From assembly GCF_009905375.1 (NCBI RefSeq), contig NC_133653.1, positions 59,133,567 to 59,197,566 on the forward strand: a DNA stretch of 64,000 nt, in the 5' to 3' direction. Position numbers and translations under genes: made by a program. The DNA is from Apium graveolens (lineage: Eukaryota; Streptophyta; Magnoliopsida; Apiales; Apiaceae). Positions 1-11,040 of the stretch are shown here, piece after piece; within the stretch, counting starts at the first letter, position 1; each line of letters begins with the position of its first letter. The notes beneath the pieces are model-generated. The model was given only the letters and a program-made list of their open reading frames with translations. It did no database searches and was not told the origin of the DNA.

Positions 1-1254
1 CGGGAACACTGAAAGTGGATGATGGACTAAAAATACCCTAGCAATCAGTCGACGAGCTCAGTAGAGTTTTAACAGAAAAAACCTGAGTGTCGAAATCGAA
101 TCCAATGGGATCTAGTGGTTGGACGTTAAAGCCTGAGTGGCAGAGTCGGCTCAGAATTTATCAGTAAGAGTTGTAAAGCCTGTAAGGCAAGTATTTCTGA
201 ACTTTTCTCAAAGATCTATTACCAATGTTTTCGAACTGTTTCATAACATGTCGCTATTAGTAAACATAACTCATGTTTTATAATGCAAATGCTTCAAACT
301 GTTTAACCTTGTACCCTGATTTTCTTGATTTTGAGCCATAAGCCTTACTCTTTGTAAACTATCCTTTGTTGATCTTCAGACACCAAACCACACAAATATG
401 ATACTACTCCCTAAATGTATAACTACCAAACACCAATTACTGGAACAAAATTGTTTGAAAACCAGAAACTTTTATACTCCAACCATTCTTTATAACATCA
501 AAGAATTATACCTTGAAAAATCATTACTGGTCGAATACCTGATCCTTTACAAGCTGGAAACCATTTCTTATACATACCTTGATATACCCTTGAGATATCC
601 ATGAGTTTCTTTACGCTTTTATCCAAGTCCTTAACCATCATTGATTATGATCTTGTTTATCGAATTATATTGTTTATCATATTGAACTGCTTTAGAATTG
701 GATAGTTTTTTTTATATATGTGGACCGGATTCGTGGTCAGACCATATCTATGGTCAATTTAGGCCAATGTGTGCCTTGGATCCAGTAGTGAGAGCAGTGC
801 TGCGTGCTTTGCTCGGGGTTAGTGCGTGACTGATCAGCAGCCTAACCTTGGTTTTAAAACTTAAAATGAACATCCAATTCTAATGATTGTCTAGCAATAA
901 ACTTGATTCCTCTGAATCATCTTGTTTAATCATTGATTAACCCCAATTATTGTCATTGTGACTTGCTGAGCTAGTTAGCTCACTCTTGCGAATCTTTTTA
1001 TGTATTCTACAGTTAAGAAGGGTACGGTTGATAGCAAAAGTTTCCCAGTTCAATGCACGAGCTAGGTTTCCAGATTGAGTTGGATCGAGCTAGCAGGAGC
1101 TTATTGCGGTAGTGAGATTGTAAGAATAATTTTATTATCAGTGGTAAGTCAAATTAGTTGGGATTTGATATGATGTAATAAAAGTTAAGGTTGTGGCTTG
1201 TTTTCATACTTTAACCTGTTGCGATCCGTGGTTATGTAAAGAAGGGTCATTGCA
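1..1254 (+). repeat. Probable 3' part of a long gypsy LTR (degraded)
   Basis: No credible coding sequence is seen. The order of landmarks resembles the 3' third of the solo LTR at 36002-40019: a stretch rich in short T and A runs, then a 'TGCTGAGCTAGTTAGCTCACTC' type segment near 965-985 comparable to 39720-39750, then an AT-rich end with GGGTCATTGCA at about 1244-1254, where such LTRs usually end in GGGTGTGACA or similar. I infer a diverged long LTR cut by the left window edge. It could equally be unrelated noncoding repeat. The short open frames here have no recognisable domain. Confidence 0.3.
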
Positions 1255-1289
1255 AATAATATGTCTTATACAAGTTTATATATTGTGTA

Positions 1290-1816
1290 TGTGGTGTGGA
1301 CCCCAAACTTCTGACCCGGGTTTGGAGGGCGCCACATTGGGGAATCCCAATACGTGGGGCACATTCCCAAGCGCGCGATAGGGACAACTGTCATTCATCA
1401 ATTATGAGCACAATCAGGGCACATGCCAGGAGATCTTTAGAATATTCCTCAACCACTCCCATCCTGACACGTGTAAGGTATCCTTCCCATTCAGGTGTCC
1501 TTCGCTCCTAGAACCAACGACTACGATTCAAAGGTACCAACCCCAAAACCCTATCCTTGGGCTATGAATAGCCCAAGAAGGTAAGATTTTGGGGTTAATC
1601 ACTCTCTCATACTCATATACACACACAGTCACCTTGCATTCCTACCTATCTTCATCTTCCCCAAAAGTGAGTTCTTACTCTCAGACCAAAAGCGCTGCGG
1701 GACACAAAACCCCCTTCAGTGTTGTTTTGTAGGAGCCCCACCGCAGCTACACCACCATCGTGGCGAAGGATCCAGGCGTGGCATCGAAGGAGCAGCCCCG
1801 CCACCAGGAGTTAACA
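1290..1816 (+). repeat. 5' LTR of element A
   Basis: The right edge is well supported: the LTR ends in GTTAACA at 1816 and is followed directly by a primer-binding-like site. The left edge is a guess near the TGTGGACCCC at 1295, because the 3' LTR is outside the window and no pair can be compared. The LTR holds a GC-rich first half and a TATA-like core in a perfect palindrome at 1556-1577, followed by a CT-rich stretch that would hold the transcript start. Short open frames inside it are chance. Confidence 0.6.
1556..1577 (+). promoter_or_regulatory. TATA-like core of element A LTR inside a perfect palindrome
   Basis: CTTGGGCTAT and ATAGCCCAAG are exact reverse complements separated by GA. 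The central TATGAATA is the best TATA-like sequence in this LTR, and CT-rich leader sequence follows at about 1605-1670. The same idea, a TATA box at the heart of an inverted repeat, is seen in all four copia elements of the window. Confidence 0.5.
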
Positions 1817-1840
1817 TTTAGCGCTAGAAGGAGGGGTCGA
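1817..1840 (+). other. Primer-binding site of element A (minus-strand DNA primer)
   Basis: TAGCGCTAGAAGGAGGGG at 1819-1836, two bases after the LTR end, has the form of a tRNA 3'-end complement. Functional sites start TGG, so the TAG here suggests one G-to-A change. The tRNA species is not assigned. Confidence 0.5.
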
Positions 1841-2297
1841 ACCTCCGTCCTTGGGTCTCGATGCCCCTGGATTTACCTTCATCAGCAAACCCTACCCTTG
1901 AAAGAGTCCATTTATTTAACTTGTAAGAACCCAAGCAACCAAACTCTCTCATAAATATGAATGTTGTTTATTTAAGCCACGCTTGTGTGTGCTCGTTATT
2001 TTAGGCCACATTTGTGTGAGCCCTGTTTTGTTGATTTAAGCCATGTTTGTGTGTGCTATGGATAGTTTCGATTATTTTAGAACCCCGAGTTTGCTTTAGT
2101 TTGCATATTGCTTTTGTGTCCAAAAACCTAGCTGCACTCATTCTACCATAATTAACCAGTCCCAGAAGATTGTTTGAACTACTCCCAAAAAGCTGTTTGT
2201 TATTGTGTTGGATAGTTTTTGCAATTTTCAAAAAGCAACCTTAGATCAGTATTGTTAGTTGGAATTTCTGTTAGTTGTTGTTGGTACTTTTGAGATA
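1841..2297 (+). other. Untranslated leader of element A with a short repeated unit
   Basis: This stretch lies between the primer-binding site and gag. Three diverged copies of a roughly 30-bp unit built on 'TTTAAGCCACGCTTGTGTGT' lie at 1971-1998, 1999-2034 and 2035-2065. The rest shows no coding signal. This is where dimerisation and packaging signals would be expected, but none can be named. Confidence 0.45.
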
Positions 2298-2681
2298 ATG
2301 GAAAGAGCAGGAAAATATACTTCTGCGAGACCCTCTACTTGTACTCAAGTCCAGGAGCCAGACCACTACCAGGCTCAAGACCCGAAAGCCGATCGAGAAA
2401 CACTCCAGGAGCAACCATTACAACACACTCCCGTTCTAAAAAGAGTGGTAAATTCCCGGGACGCCAGAAGCCTCATTGAGCTGAACCAATACAAGTACAC
2501 TAATGTTCAGATGGTTGACGAATATTAGGCCAACCTCACAAGTAATGAGCTAGCAGAAGCAATAAGGCTCTACGGACAGGAGCAAGCCCGGATCCAGGAA
2601 GAGGCAGAACTGGAGGAGGAACCAGAGGAGTCCGGGGACTCCCAACAATCTAAGAGATCTGTCTTTGATCACATTGGAGCT
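2298..2681 (+). pseudogene. gag: Element A gag, N-terminal part
   Basis: The ATG at 2298 opens a frame starting MERAGKYTSARPSTC that is rich in Q, E and R, as Tat gag N-termini are. A TAG at 2526 breaks it, but the same frame runs on to 2681 with acidic sequence (QEEAELEEEPEES) and the motif KRSVFDHIG, typical of the region before the capsid domain. Element B then interrupts it. Gag resumes near 24380 with the capsid part, so a stretch between the two halves appears lost. Product: the structural capsid protein that forms virus-like particles in the cytoplasm. Confidence 0.65.
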
Positions 2682-3865
2682 TGTTCGCACTATAACACAC
2701 AACCGTACGCGGTCACAAGTAGTATAATATTAAGTTAAGTTTGTTCCCACAGAGATTGGTTTAATTCAGAATGTCCACTTATGCAACAATGTATGATTAT
2801 TATTCACTACTAAGATAAGTATCAAATTGAGTTTGATTATCTAAAAAGTAATTATGCTAGAATGAATTAACTAAGAGATTAAAAATCAAGTTACTTATAT
2901 GAATTAAAATATGGGATTCTAACTTCATTAAATACTTCGTTCAGAGCTTATGCCTTTAATCATAGTATGTGACGGTTATGATAACTAATCAGACAATACA
3001 AAATTAGTACACACTATCTTTCAATATACGTGTACCCTACTACTCAACATACACAAATTAGATAAAAGCTGGGCATACACCAATTTTGTTTAGACCCTAT
3101 ATGTCTATAAGAATTGAAAACATAACAGTTGAAGAGCAAGTTATATATTGAGATTACATAGGGCAGCGTAATATGGTTAAATTTACACTACGAATCATGC
3201 ATGTTTAAACATCCATAAACCTATGCTAGCATGGCAAGTTCTAAACCCCTATATCCACTTTCGCATTCAATAGAGATTAATAGACAACTAAGATGTTAGC
3301 TATGCATCCAAGAAGAATAAGCATAACCGTACTAGGAAATCAATAATTCATCACATACTGAAAACTTTAGGCAATCAACTACTAAACTCCATAAATAAAT
3401 TTGTCCCATGATAAAGATTAGTTCATAATCGAACAACTCGTCATTATGGGTTCCAATGAAAATATGATAGTAAAAAGGTTCTGAATACTACAAGAGAATA
3501 TTAAAGTATTAAGGTTTATAAAATAAATCGGAAACAAGCATCCAAAGTATGGCCTAATTAGAAGAATACAAAAGAACGATATAGAACTAAATCTTCTTCT
3601 TCTTAGCCATCTTCTGTGCTTTTTGTTTCCAGAGTTCTCCCCTTGTTCCTTCTTATTTAATTCGTCTCCTTTTTTTATTTATATGCTCCAGGTTGACTTG
3701 GCCGCTCAGAATATCTAAAATGTACTAGAAACAGGATTCTGCCAGCTTGACCTAGCGCGGGCGCACTTGTATGGAGCATGAGCGCGCTCTGCTACTGAAA
3801 ACTAGGGCGCGTGCGCGCCTAAGTCAAGCATGGGCATGCTTGGCATCTAGAAAAATTCCTGCAGA
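2682..3865 (-). repeat. 3' LTR of element B, truncated
   Basis: It aligns colinearly with 22888-24083: same start TGTTCGCAC, the shared run GTACGCGGTCACAAGTAGTA near 2704, and the GC-rich cluster of GCGCGGGC/GCGCGTGC type words at 3756-3838. Identity stops at CTGCAGA (3865), where codon W of element D gag begins, while the right copy continues for about 290 more bases. The LTR is therefore cut by a deletion. No coding sequence is seen. Confidence 0.8.
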
Positions 3866-5312
3866 TGGAAGGTGAAGATGCTATTGCACCTGGAGGGTAC
3901 AAATCCAGACTATCTTGACGTAATCAATGATGGACCCTACATGCCAACAAAATTGGTGCCTGCAACTCCTACTGTTGCTGAACACTATCAATTGAAGTAG
4001 AAGAGTGAGTGGACATCAAAAGAGAAAGTAGTTATGCTGAAAGATGCAAACGTAAGAAACATTTTGCATAATAGTCTTGATTTTGTGATGTCAAATAGGG
4101 TTATAGCCTACAAGACTGCTAAGGTGATCTGGGATGCTCTTGAAACTCAATGTCAAGGAACCATGGCCATTAAGAAGAACAAAAAGGTTGTTCTAATTCA
4201 AGAATATGAACATTTTGAGGCCAAATCTGATGAAAGCCTCACTGACATCTATGACAGATTTCTCACCCTTTTCAACAACCTATCCTTGGTGAGAAAAGTG
4301 TATGATTGGGAGTATTCAAACACTAAGTTTCTAAGAGCCTTGAATGAGAAATGGGAGACTCAGACTTCAATCATACGACATCAGTATGATTTGGAAATAA
4401 TCACCCTGGATGAAGTCTATGGCATGCTGAGAACTCATGATCTGGAAGTTCAGCAACGGAAAGAGAGGAAAATTAATAAGGGAAAATCAGTTGCTTTGAA
4501 AGTGAATGCTAAAGCTTTAAAAGAAAGGTCAGTTGAAGCTGCAAGGAAAAAGAACAATCTTCCACAATCTTAAAGCCTGGACTAATTTAGGCAAAAAGGT
4601 TCATGAGATGATCTTTAAGAAAAACTGGAAAGAATGTCTTGGTTATGTAGATGGAATTAAGGATATTGACACTGAAAATAAAACTACCCTTAAGACTCCT
4701 GTAATGTTTATCTCTTCAGAAGCTGATGAACCCAAATCTACCTTTGAAAAGGGTTCAACATCAGCATCCAAAGAAAAGTGAGTAAGTGATAAATCTCGAA
4801 GAAAGGAAAACAAGGAAATCATTAAGACTGTTAAGAAAGAAAAGAATATAGGACTTTTGTCTAAAAGACAATTGAAAAAGAAATTATCTGAGGCTACTCA
4901 CAAACCTCAAGTTAAAAGTCCTAAAAGGAACAGAAATGGTAAGCAAGGTATTTCTAAGGATTCTAATTATAAGTTTGTTCCCAATGCTCCTAGAAAAACT
5001 TGTTTTAACTGTGGTAATACTAATCATCTTGCTATTGATTGCAGGAGGAATAAAAAAATGAAAATTGATATTCCTGAGTCTGATGTTAGGGGTAGATCAG
5101 TATTTTATAAACCATAAAATCCTTGTTTTCATTGTGGTAGTAGTTGGCATTCAATTTACACCTGTAGTTCCTATCATAAGCTGTATCACAACTATTATAA
5201 ACCTTTGCCTAAATTCAATAAAACTGCTTATGTTCTCAATTCTTCTAGTTCTACTAAATCTACTTCTGACAAGACAAATCCTGACAAAGGAAAAACTGTT
5301 AGAAGTATTTAG
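3866..5312 (+). pseudogene. gag: Element D gag, 5'-truncated
   Basis: The frame opens abruptly at WKVKMLLHLEG, the conserved N-terminal region of copia gag. The capsid region (about 4034-4480) has the usual signatures: KTAKVIWDALE, QEYEHFEAKSDESLTDIYDRF, and FLRALNEKWETQ. Two CCHC zinc knuckles follow: CFNCGNTNHLAIDC at 5001-5042 and CFHCGSSWHSIYTC at 5124-5165. Damage: TAG near 3998, a frameshift between 4500 and 4575, a stop at 4779, TAA at 5115 and TAG at 5310. Product: the nucleocapsid/capsid polyprotein that packages the element RNA. Two knuckles fit Sireviruses. Confidence 0.8.
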
Positions 5313-8300
5313 GAATCACAAAGGCTTAAGTTGTCCAAAAAGAGGGCCCAACAAGTGTGGGTCCTTAAAGACTTTGTGGAGAAAGCTGGCCCAAGTGTTT
5401 CTTATGGAGATGGCAACATTGGAAAAATATGGGGATATGGAAATGTCAATCTTGGGAATGTCATCATTAAAGAAGTAGCTCTGGTCTCAGGACTTAAACA
5501 CAATCTGTTGAGTATAAGTCAAATCTGCGACAGAGGTTATCATGTTGATTTCTTTGAAGAACACTGTGAAGTTGTGAGTAAATCTACATGCAAAGTAGTT
5601 CTGAAAGGATACAGGCGTGGTAACATTTATGAAGCTAAGCTTTCAACAAGTATTGATGGTTCTGTAATCTGCCTGATGAGTAGAGCATCAATTGACGAAA
5701 GCTGGAATTGGCACAAGAAACTCTCTCATTTAAATTTCAACAATATAAATGAGTTGGTCAAGAAAGATCTTGTGAGAGGACTGCCAAAGTCAGTATTTGC
5801 TCCTGATGGCCTTTGTGATTCTTGTCAGAAGGCTAAACAAAGAAAATCCTCATTCAAGAGCAAGACCGAATCATCAATTCTTGAACCTTATCACCTACTA
5901 CATGTTGATCTATTTGGTCCAATAAATGTCATGTCTATTGCAAAGAAGAAATATGCCTTGGTCATAGTAGATGAGTTCACCAGATACACATGGGTGTATT
6001 TCTTGCACACAAAAAGTGAAACTGCATCTATCTTGATTGATCATGTCAAACAACTGGATAAATTGGTCAAAGATTATGTGAAGACAATAAGGAGTGATAA
6101 TGGCACTGAGTTCAAGAATTTGATAATGGAACAGTTCTGTAAAAACCATGGAATCAAGCAGGAATTCTCTGCTCCTGGAACTCCACAGCAAAATGGAGTT
6201 GTTGAAAGAAAGAATAGAACTCTCATTGAAGCTGCACGTACAATGCTTGAAGAAGCAAAGCTTCCAACCTATTTCTGGGCTGAAGCTGTGCAGACTGCTT
6301 GTTTTACTCAAAATGCAACACTCATTAACAAGCAAGGAAAGACACCATATGAGATGGTGAAGAAAAAGAAACCAAATCTGAAGTATTTTCATGTATTTGG
6401 ATGCAAGTGTTTTGTTCTTAAGACTCATCCTGAACAGCTATCCAAATTTGATCTAAAAGCTGATGAAGGAATCTTTATTGGATATCCACTTTCCACAAAA
6501 GCCTTCAGAGTCTATAACTTGAGAACAAGAGTGGTCATGGAGTCTATCAATGTCTCTTTTGATGACAAGAAGATTACTGGACTTGAAGATTTTATTGATC
6601 ATGATCAGCTGAGATTTGAAAATGAAGACTCAAATTCTGATACTGATAATCCTGACAATCTAAGTCCTGATACTGCAAACTCTGATGGATTAAACTCTGA
6701 CGTTATTGAAACTGTGGTGACTACGTCAAAGGAAGATGTACCTATGCAGGGGGAGCATACTCAAGATCTTATCACATCTCAAGAAGCATCAGAACATACA
6801 TCTGGCTTTCAAGTTCTGATTCGTCAAGTTCTGATAAGCCAAGTTCTGATAGTTCTGAAAATCTAAATTCTGAAGAATCCAACTCAGAGAGCATAGTTTC
6901 AGGGGGAGCATCAGAAAATGAAAATGAAGACAGCATGGATCATGGGGGAGCATCCAGTTCTAGAGAAAACCTTCCATCTGCAAGGAAGTGGACTAAATCA
7001 CATACACCTGATTTGATAATTGGAAATCCTGATGCAGGTGTCAGAACTAGAACAGGTACTTCAAACGAATGTTTTTACAATTCTTTTCTTTCTCAGACTG
7101 AGCCAAAGAAAGTGGAAGAAGCTCTTCAAGATGTTGATTGGGTGCAAGCAATGCAGGAAGAGTTAAATGAATTTGAAAGAAACAAAGTCTGGACCCTAGT
7201 GCCAAGACCAAAGAACAGATCTGTTGTTGGTACAAAGTGGGTATTCAGAAACAAAACTGACAGTGATGGCATAATTACAAGGAATAAGGCAAGGCTGGTT
7301 GCAAAAGGATATTCTCAACAGGAGGGAATTGATTATGATGAAATATTTGCACCAGTTGCTAGGTTAGAAGCCATAAGGATATTTTTGGCTTATGCTGCTC
7401 ACAAAAAGTTTACTGTCTTTCAAATGGATGTGAAAAGTGCTTTTCTCAATGGAGAATTGAAGGAAGAAGTATATGTTGAACAACCTCCAGGCTTTGTATA
7501 TTCCAAATATCCAGATTATGTCTACAGGCTTGATAAAGCACTTTATGGACTTAAGCAAGCTCCTAGAATATGGTATGAAACTTTAGCTCAGTTTCTTCTA
7601 GAAAGTGGATTTAATAGAGTACTATAGAAAAAACACTGTTCTACCTCAACCATGGAAAGGAATTACTTCTGGTCCAGATTTATGTTGATGATATCATTTT
7701 TGGGTCTACAAATGACAGACTTTGCAAGAAGTTTTCCAAACTGATACAGTCAAGGTATCAGATGAGTATGATGGGGGAACTTAGCTATTTTCTGGGCCTT
7801 CAAGTCAAGCAGAATGAAGAAGGCACTTTTATTTGTCAAACTAAGTATACCAGAAACTTGCTGAAGAAATTTGGAATGCAAGATTGTTCAAGTGCATCCA
7901 CTCCCATGGCCACTGCAACAAAACTGGACAAGGATACTTGTAAATCAGTAGATATTACTGATTACAGAGGTATGATTGGCTCTCTACTTTATTTAACTGC
8001 TAGTAGACCTGATATCATGTATGCTACCTGTCTTTGTGCACGATTTCAAGCAGATCCAAGAGAACCTCACTTAACAGCTGTGAAAAGAATTTTCAAGTAT
8101 CTTAAGGGAACAGCTGATCTGGGATTGTGGTATCAGAGAATCAGATTTTAAACTAATAGGTTACTCAGATGCAGATTTTGCAGGTTGCAAAATTGACAGG
8201 AAAAGCACAAGTGGAAGCTGCCAATTTCTTGGAGGCAGATTGGTTTCTTGGTTTAGCAAGAAACAAAAGTCAATTTCCACATCAACTGTAGAAGCAGAGT

Positions 8301-8635
8301 ACATTGCTGTAGGAAGCTGCTGTGCACAAATTCTTTGGATGAAGAATCAGTTACTGGATTATGGGTTAACATATTTCAAAATCCCTATTTACTGTGATAA
8401 TCAAAGTGCTATTGCTATGACAGGTAATCCAGTGCAACACTCAATGACAAAGCACATCAGCATCAGGTACCACTTCATAAGGGAACATGTGGATGAAGGT
8501 ACAGTGGAATTGCACTTTGTTCCAACAGATCAACAACTAGCAGATATCTTCACAAAACCACTGTGTGAAGCTACTTTTACAAGATTAGTAAATGAACTTG
8601 GAATGGTTTCAGGTTCTTTCTCTAAATCTGCTTAG
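5313..8635 (+). pseudogene. pol: Element D pol (integrase, reverse transcriptase, RNase H; protease site deleted)
   Basis: After KKRAQQVWVL the sequence jumps to FVEKAGPSVSYGDG: the aspartic-protease block (WYLDSGC-type, kept in element F) is missing. Next come the GAG-pre-integrase domain (WHKKLSHLN ... CDSCQKAK), then integrase with catalytic D at 5907, D at 6096 and E at 6204 (35 residues between the last two), and a linker with GGGGGAG tracts. RT shows [19 protein letters not shown] and YVDD at 7681-7692. RNase H shows SDADFAG, EAEYIA and CDNQSAI. Frameshifts lie near 6866, 7622 and 8138. Stop TAG at 8633. The region from 5331 to 6866 is otherwise open, so decay is moderate. Confidence 0.85.
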
Positions 8636-9964
8636 TTTTGTTCTAGTGCATCAGACTTTATGATCAGTATTTATAGAAATTACTCTCTTTGTGTATTCTG
8701 TGCTTAATTGAAAATTTGCTTAAGTACTGACTGTTGTCTGATGTAAGTTTCTAAACTCTGAAAATGATATGTCTGTTTATGTAACTATTCAATCCTATGA
8801 GGATACCTGTGCTAGATGCTGACCTAGTAGTCTTCAATAAACTAGGGATCCCATGTTAGAAGTAATTATTTCTGTGGAAATCTATTGACACAAGCAAATT
8901 CTGATATTGAGCTTAGTTGAGTTTACTTTGTCTATCTTATTACTAAGTCACAAACTAGAATAATGCTTCTCATCTGTTAAGTTCTGATGCTAGTAAATCT
9001 GTTGAATATACTAAGTGCTGATAAACCTCTCTTATCAAAAGAAAAAGAAAAGAATCAAGGATTAAAATTCAGGTACTCCTTTGAGATCTAGAGTACAAAT
9101 GTGGAAGGGACGACCCAAGTGCATTGCTAGTATTAAGTAAATATGCATCAGAAAAGCAAAATATTTTCTTGGTGACCTTTCACACTCTATGATTACTGGA
9201 GAAATACTCTGATAATAGCATAAATTCTGATAAGCAGTCGTGACTCACTTACACTGAGAAGCCACTGTAAAATGGAATTTCAAAAGATGCACAAAATTAG
9301 CACAAAATAGTTGAGGTGGACTCAAGCATGAACTCATTCAATAGTAGGTTTCAGAATAGTGACAGGTTTTTAGTAAAGTTTTAGTTATGCCTTATTCTAA
9401 GATGTACTGAAGTTAATCAGACTTTACTCTTTGTCTGATATTTAGCTTAATGCACACATTACACACTCCATATGAATGATGAAAATTACTGTGGTGATCT
9501 ATGTTATTTTAGATGAACAGTTTCTGTGTCACTTGCACAAATTCTGAGGACAAGTTCTGATTGCACGTTCTGATGATTAAGTTCTGAAGAATCTTGTGAG
9601 GACTTACTAAGATAGGCATTCATTTTTCGAGTTAAGAAATTATGTTCTGATAACTGTTAAGTTCTGATATAAGTCTAAGTTCTGATATTAAATTATGATC
9701 CTTTACTTGACTTATTTGTGGATAAAATCTAAAAATAGTTTCATTTTAACTCAGAACATGGTTGGGTAGAATATTAACAGTCAATATCATAAGGGATAGT
9801 GGTTCACGTACATGTACAGTAATTTTTACTTGTTACTTGTGTGCATTAACCCTGACTTACACTTCCAATGACTGTTTTTCGTCTTCCCAGTCTAGGGAGA
9901 TGAGGTAGAATTAATTCTACCTGCCAGCATTAAATTTCTTTGCGTCTCCCGACATTCTTTTGCC
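8636..9964 (+). other. Spacer between pol and the mini-gene of element D
   Basis: No open frame of note. The stretch is AT-rich and carries five exact or near copies of the element D word AAGTTCTGAT (8979, 9552, 9659, 9677 and variants at 9021 and 9648). It leads into a promoter-like end with a TATA box at 9965. Confidence 0.6.
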
Positions 9965-9972
9965 TATATAAA
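9965..9972 (+). promoter_or_regulatory. Internal TATA box before the mini-gene of element D
   Basis: TATATAAA lies 77 bases before the ATG at 10049. The intervening leader is rich in C, T and A and has no ATG. Element C has TATTTAAA at 15622-15629, 93 bases before the matching start codon. This position suggests a separate transcript for the small ORF rather than translation from the genomic RNA. Confidence 0.5.
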
Positions 9973-10048
9973 CAACCACTTCACATCAGCCTTCACATCA
10001 ACTCTTTTATCACAAACTCATCTTCATACTCTTTATATCAAATACACC

Positions 10049-10318
10049 ATGGTTAATTACAATATGTTTTTGAACTATGAAACATTCAACATGGAGCTGA
10101 GCTGTAAAGCCTGGCAGCAGGAATGGCACGTCACTGCCATTGCTGATGAGATATGGGACTCAGTTCCCCAGGAGGTACTCACCCACCTCATGTTCTTCTA
10201 CATGGATTACCATCGCCATTTGGAGCGATTGGAGGAGGAAAGGTTGGAAGCTCTCCGCCAGCAAGAGCGAATCATCCGACTCGCTATTCTGTTTGTCGAG
10301 AGTAGGAAGAAGAAATGA
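10049..10318 (+). CDS. Small conserved accessory ORF (89 aa) of element D, function unknown
   Basis: The ATG has a good plant context (ACCATGG). The 89-residue protein has an N-terminal part with two aromatic-rich blocks (MFLNYETFNMELSC, WQQEWHVT), a middle VPQEVLTHLMFFYMDY, and a charged C-terminal helix (RLEEERLEALRQQERIIRLA) ending in basic RKKK. There is no signal peptide or clear membrane segment. A diverged homologue with the same blocks sits at the same place in element C (15722). The reading frame is intact here, unlike everything around it. It has its own TATA box upstream and a conserved hairpin downstream. I do not recognise the family; a helical nucleic-acid- or protein-binding accessory factor is only a guess. 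Confidence 0.65.
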   Translation: MVNYNMFLNYETFNMELSCKAWQQEWHVTAIADEIWDSVPQEVLTHLMFFYMDYHRHLERLEEERLEALRQQERIIRLAILFVESRKKK

Positions 10319-10441
10319 TTTATTTTCTTCTTCCTATTTTTCTTCATCGTCGGCCTTGCCCTGCTTCTTGAGCTAGGACAAAGGCTGTTGATGTTAGGTT
10401 TAGCAGCTTAGGACAATCTTGTAAAAGTTCTGATGTAATTT

Positions 10442-10482
10442 AAATTTCATGAATGTATTCTCTTAATATATTAATGAAATTT
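10442..10482 (+). terminator. Conserved 3' hairpin after the element D mini-gene
   Basis: AAATTTCAT (10442-10450) and ATGAAATTT (10474-10482) are exact reverse complements 23 bases apart. Element C has the same arms, one base longer, at 16051-16094, with the same CTCTT in the loop. Upstream TGTAAT words resemble plant poly(A) guiding elements. I infer a 3'-end or stability signal of the mini-gene transcript. Confidence 0.5.
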
Positions 10483-11040
10483 CTTCTTTTTTGCAAGTTC
10501 TTGTCTCTGAGATGTTTTGTAATGCACTGATAAATCCTGATAAATATTCATATTCTGATGACCATTTCAATTTTAATTTAAATTAAGTTCTGATTTTACA
10601 TTATCAGTACTTGTTCCCTTGATTTATTTTGGTCATTCTCACTCGATTTTTTTTTCCAGAATATTGGTGTTGCAGTGAAAAATAATTGAATAAGAGGGAA
10701 CAGTTCCAATTTTGAATTAAAACTGATTTACCTTGATTAATGGAATTATTGGGTAAGTGGAACAGTTTTTCCTTGAAAAACTGCAAGTGGGTAAGTAATG
10801 ATTACTATTTTCCCGTGCCCATTAACTATTCATTATTACTGCGTGTTTGACAGGTGTCCAACGGTTACATTTTTTTTTTCAAAGTATAAGTAAGACAGAG
10901 AGAGGATTTTTTAATCTTTTATTCACTTTTATACTTTATCTCTCTATTTGCTTTTACTCTCTTTCTTCTCCTGACGTTGGTTTTTCATATAGACATTCTA
11001 TCAAACACCTAACAGGCACTCTTAAATCTCGATTATTTTC
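10483..11040 (+). other. Spacer before the third ORF of element D
   Basis: AT-rich, without a coding frame. It holds one exact AAGTTCTGAT (10585) and several TCTGAT variants, and a CT-rich stretch (10925-10980) directly before the third ORF, of the kind found in plant promoters and leaders. Confidence 0.45.

Noticed and set aside
1193..1511. Two overlapping short open frames in the first LTR region
   Set aside because: They fall in LTR sequence, lack known motifs and have no homologue elsewhere in the window.
2001..2231. 76-codon minus-strand frame in the leader of element A
   Set aside because: It runs through the short repeated unit and noncoding leader; no conserved motif.
5910..6428. 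172-codon open frame on the minus strand
   Set aside because: It lies exactly opposite the integrase of element D, which has clear catalytic residues; the minus frame has no domain and is a shadow.
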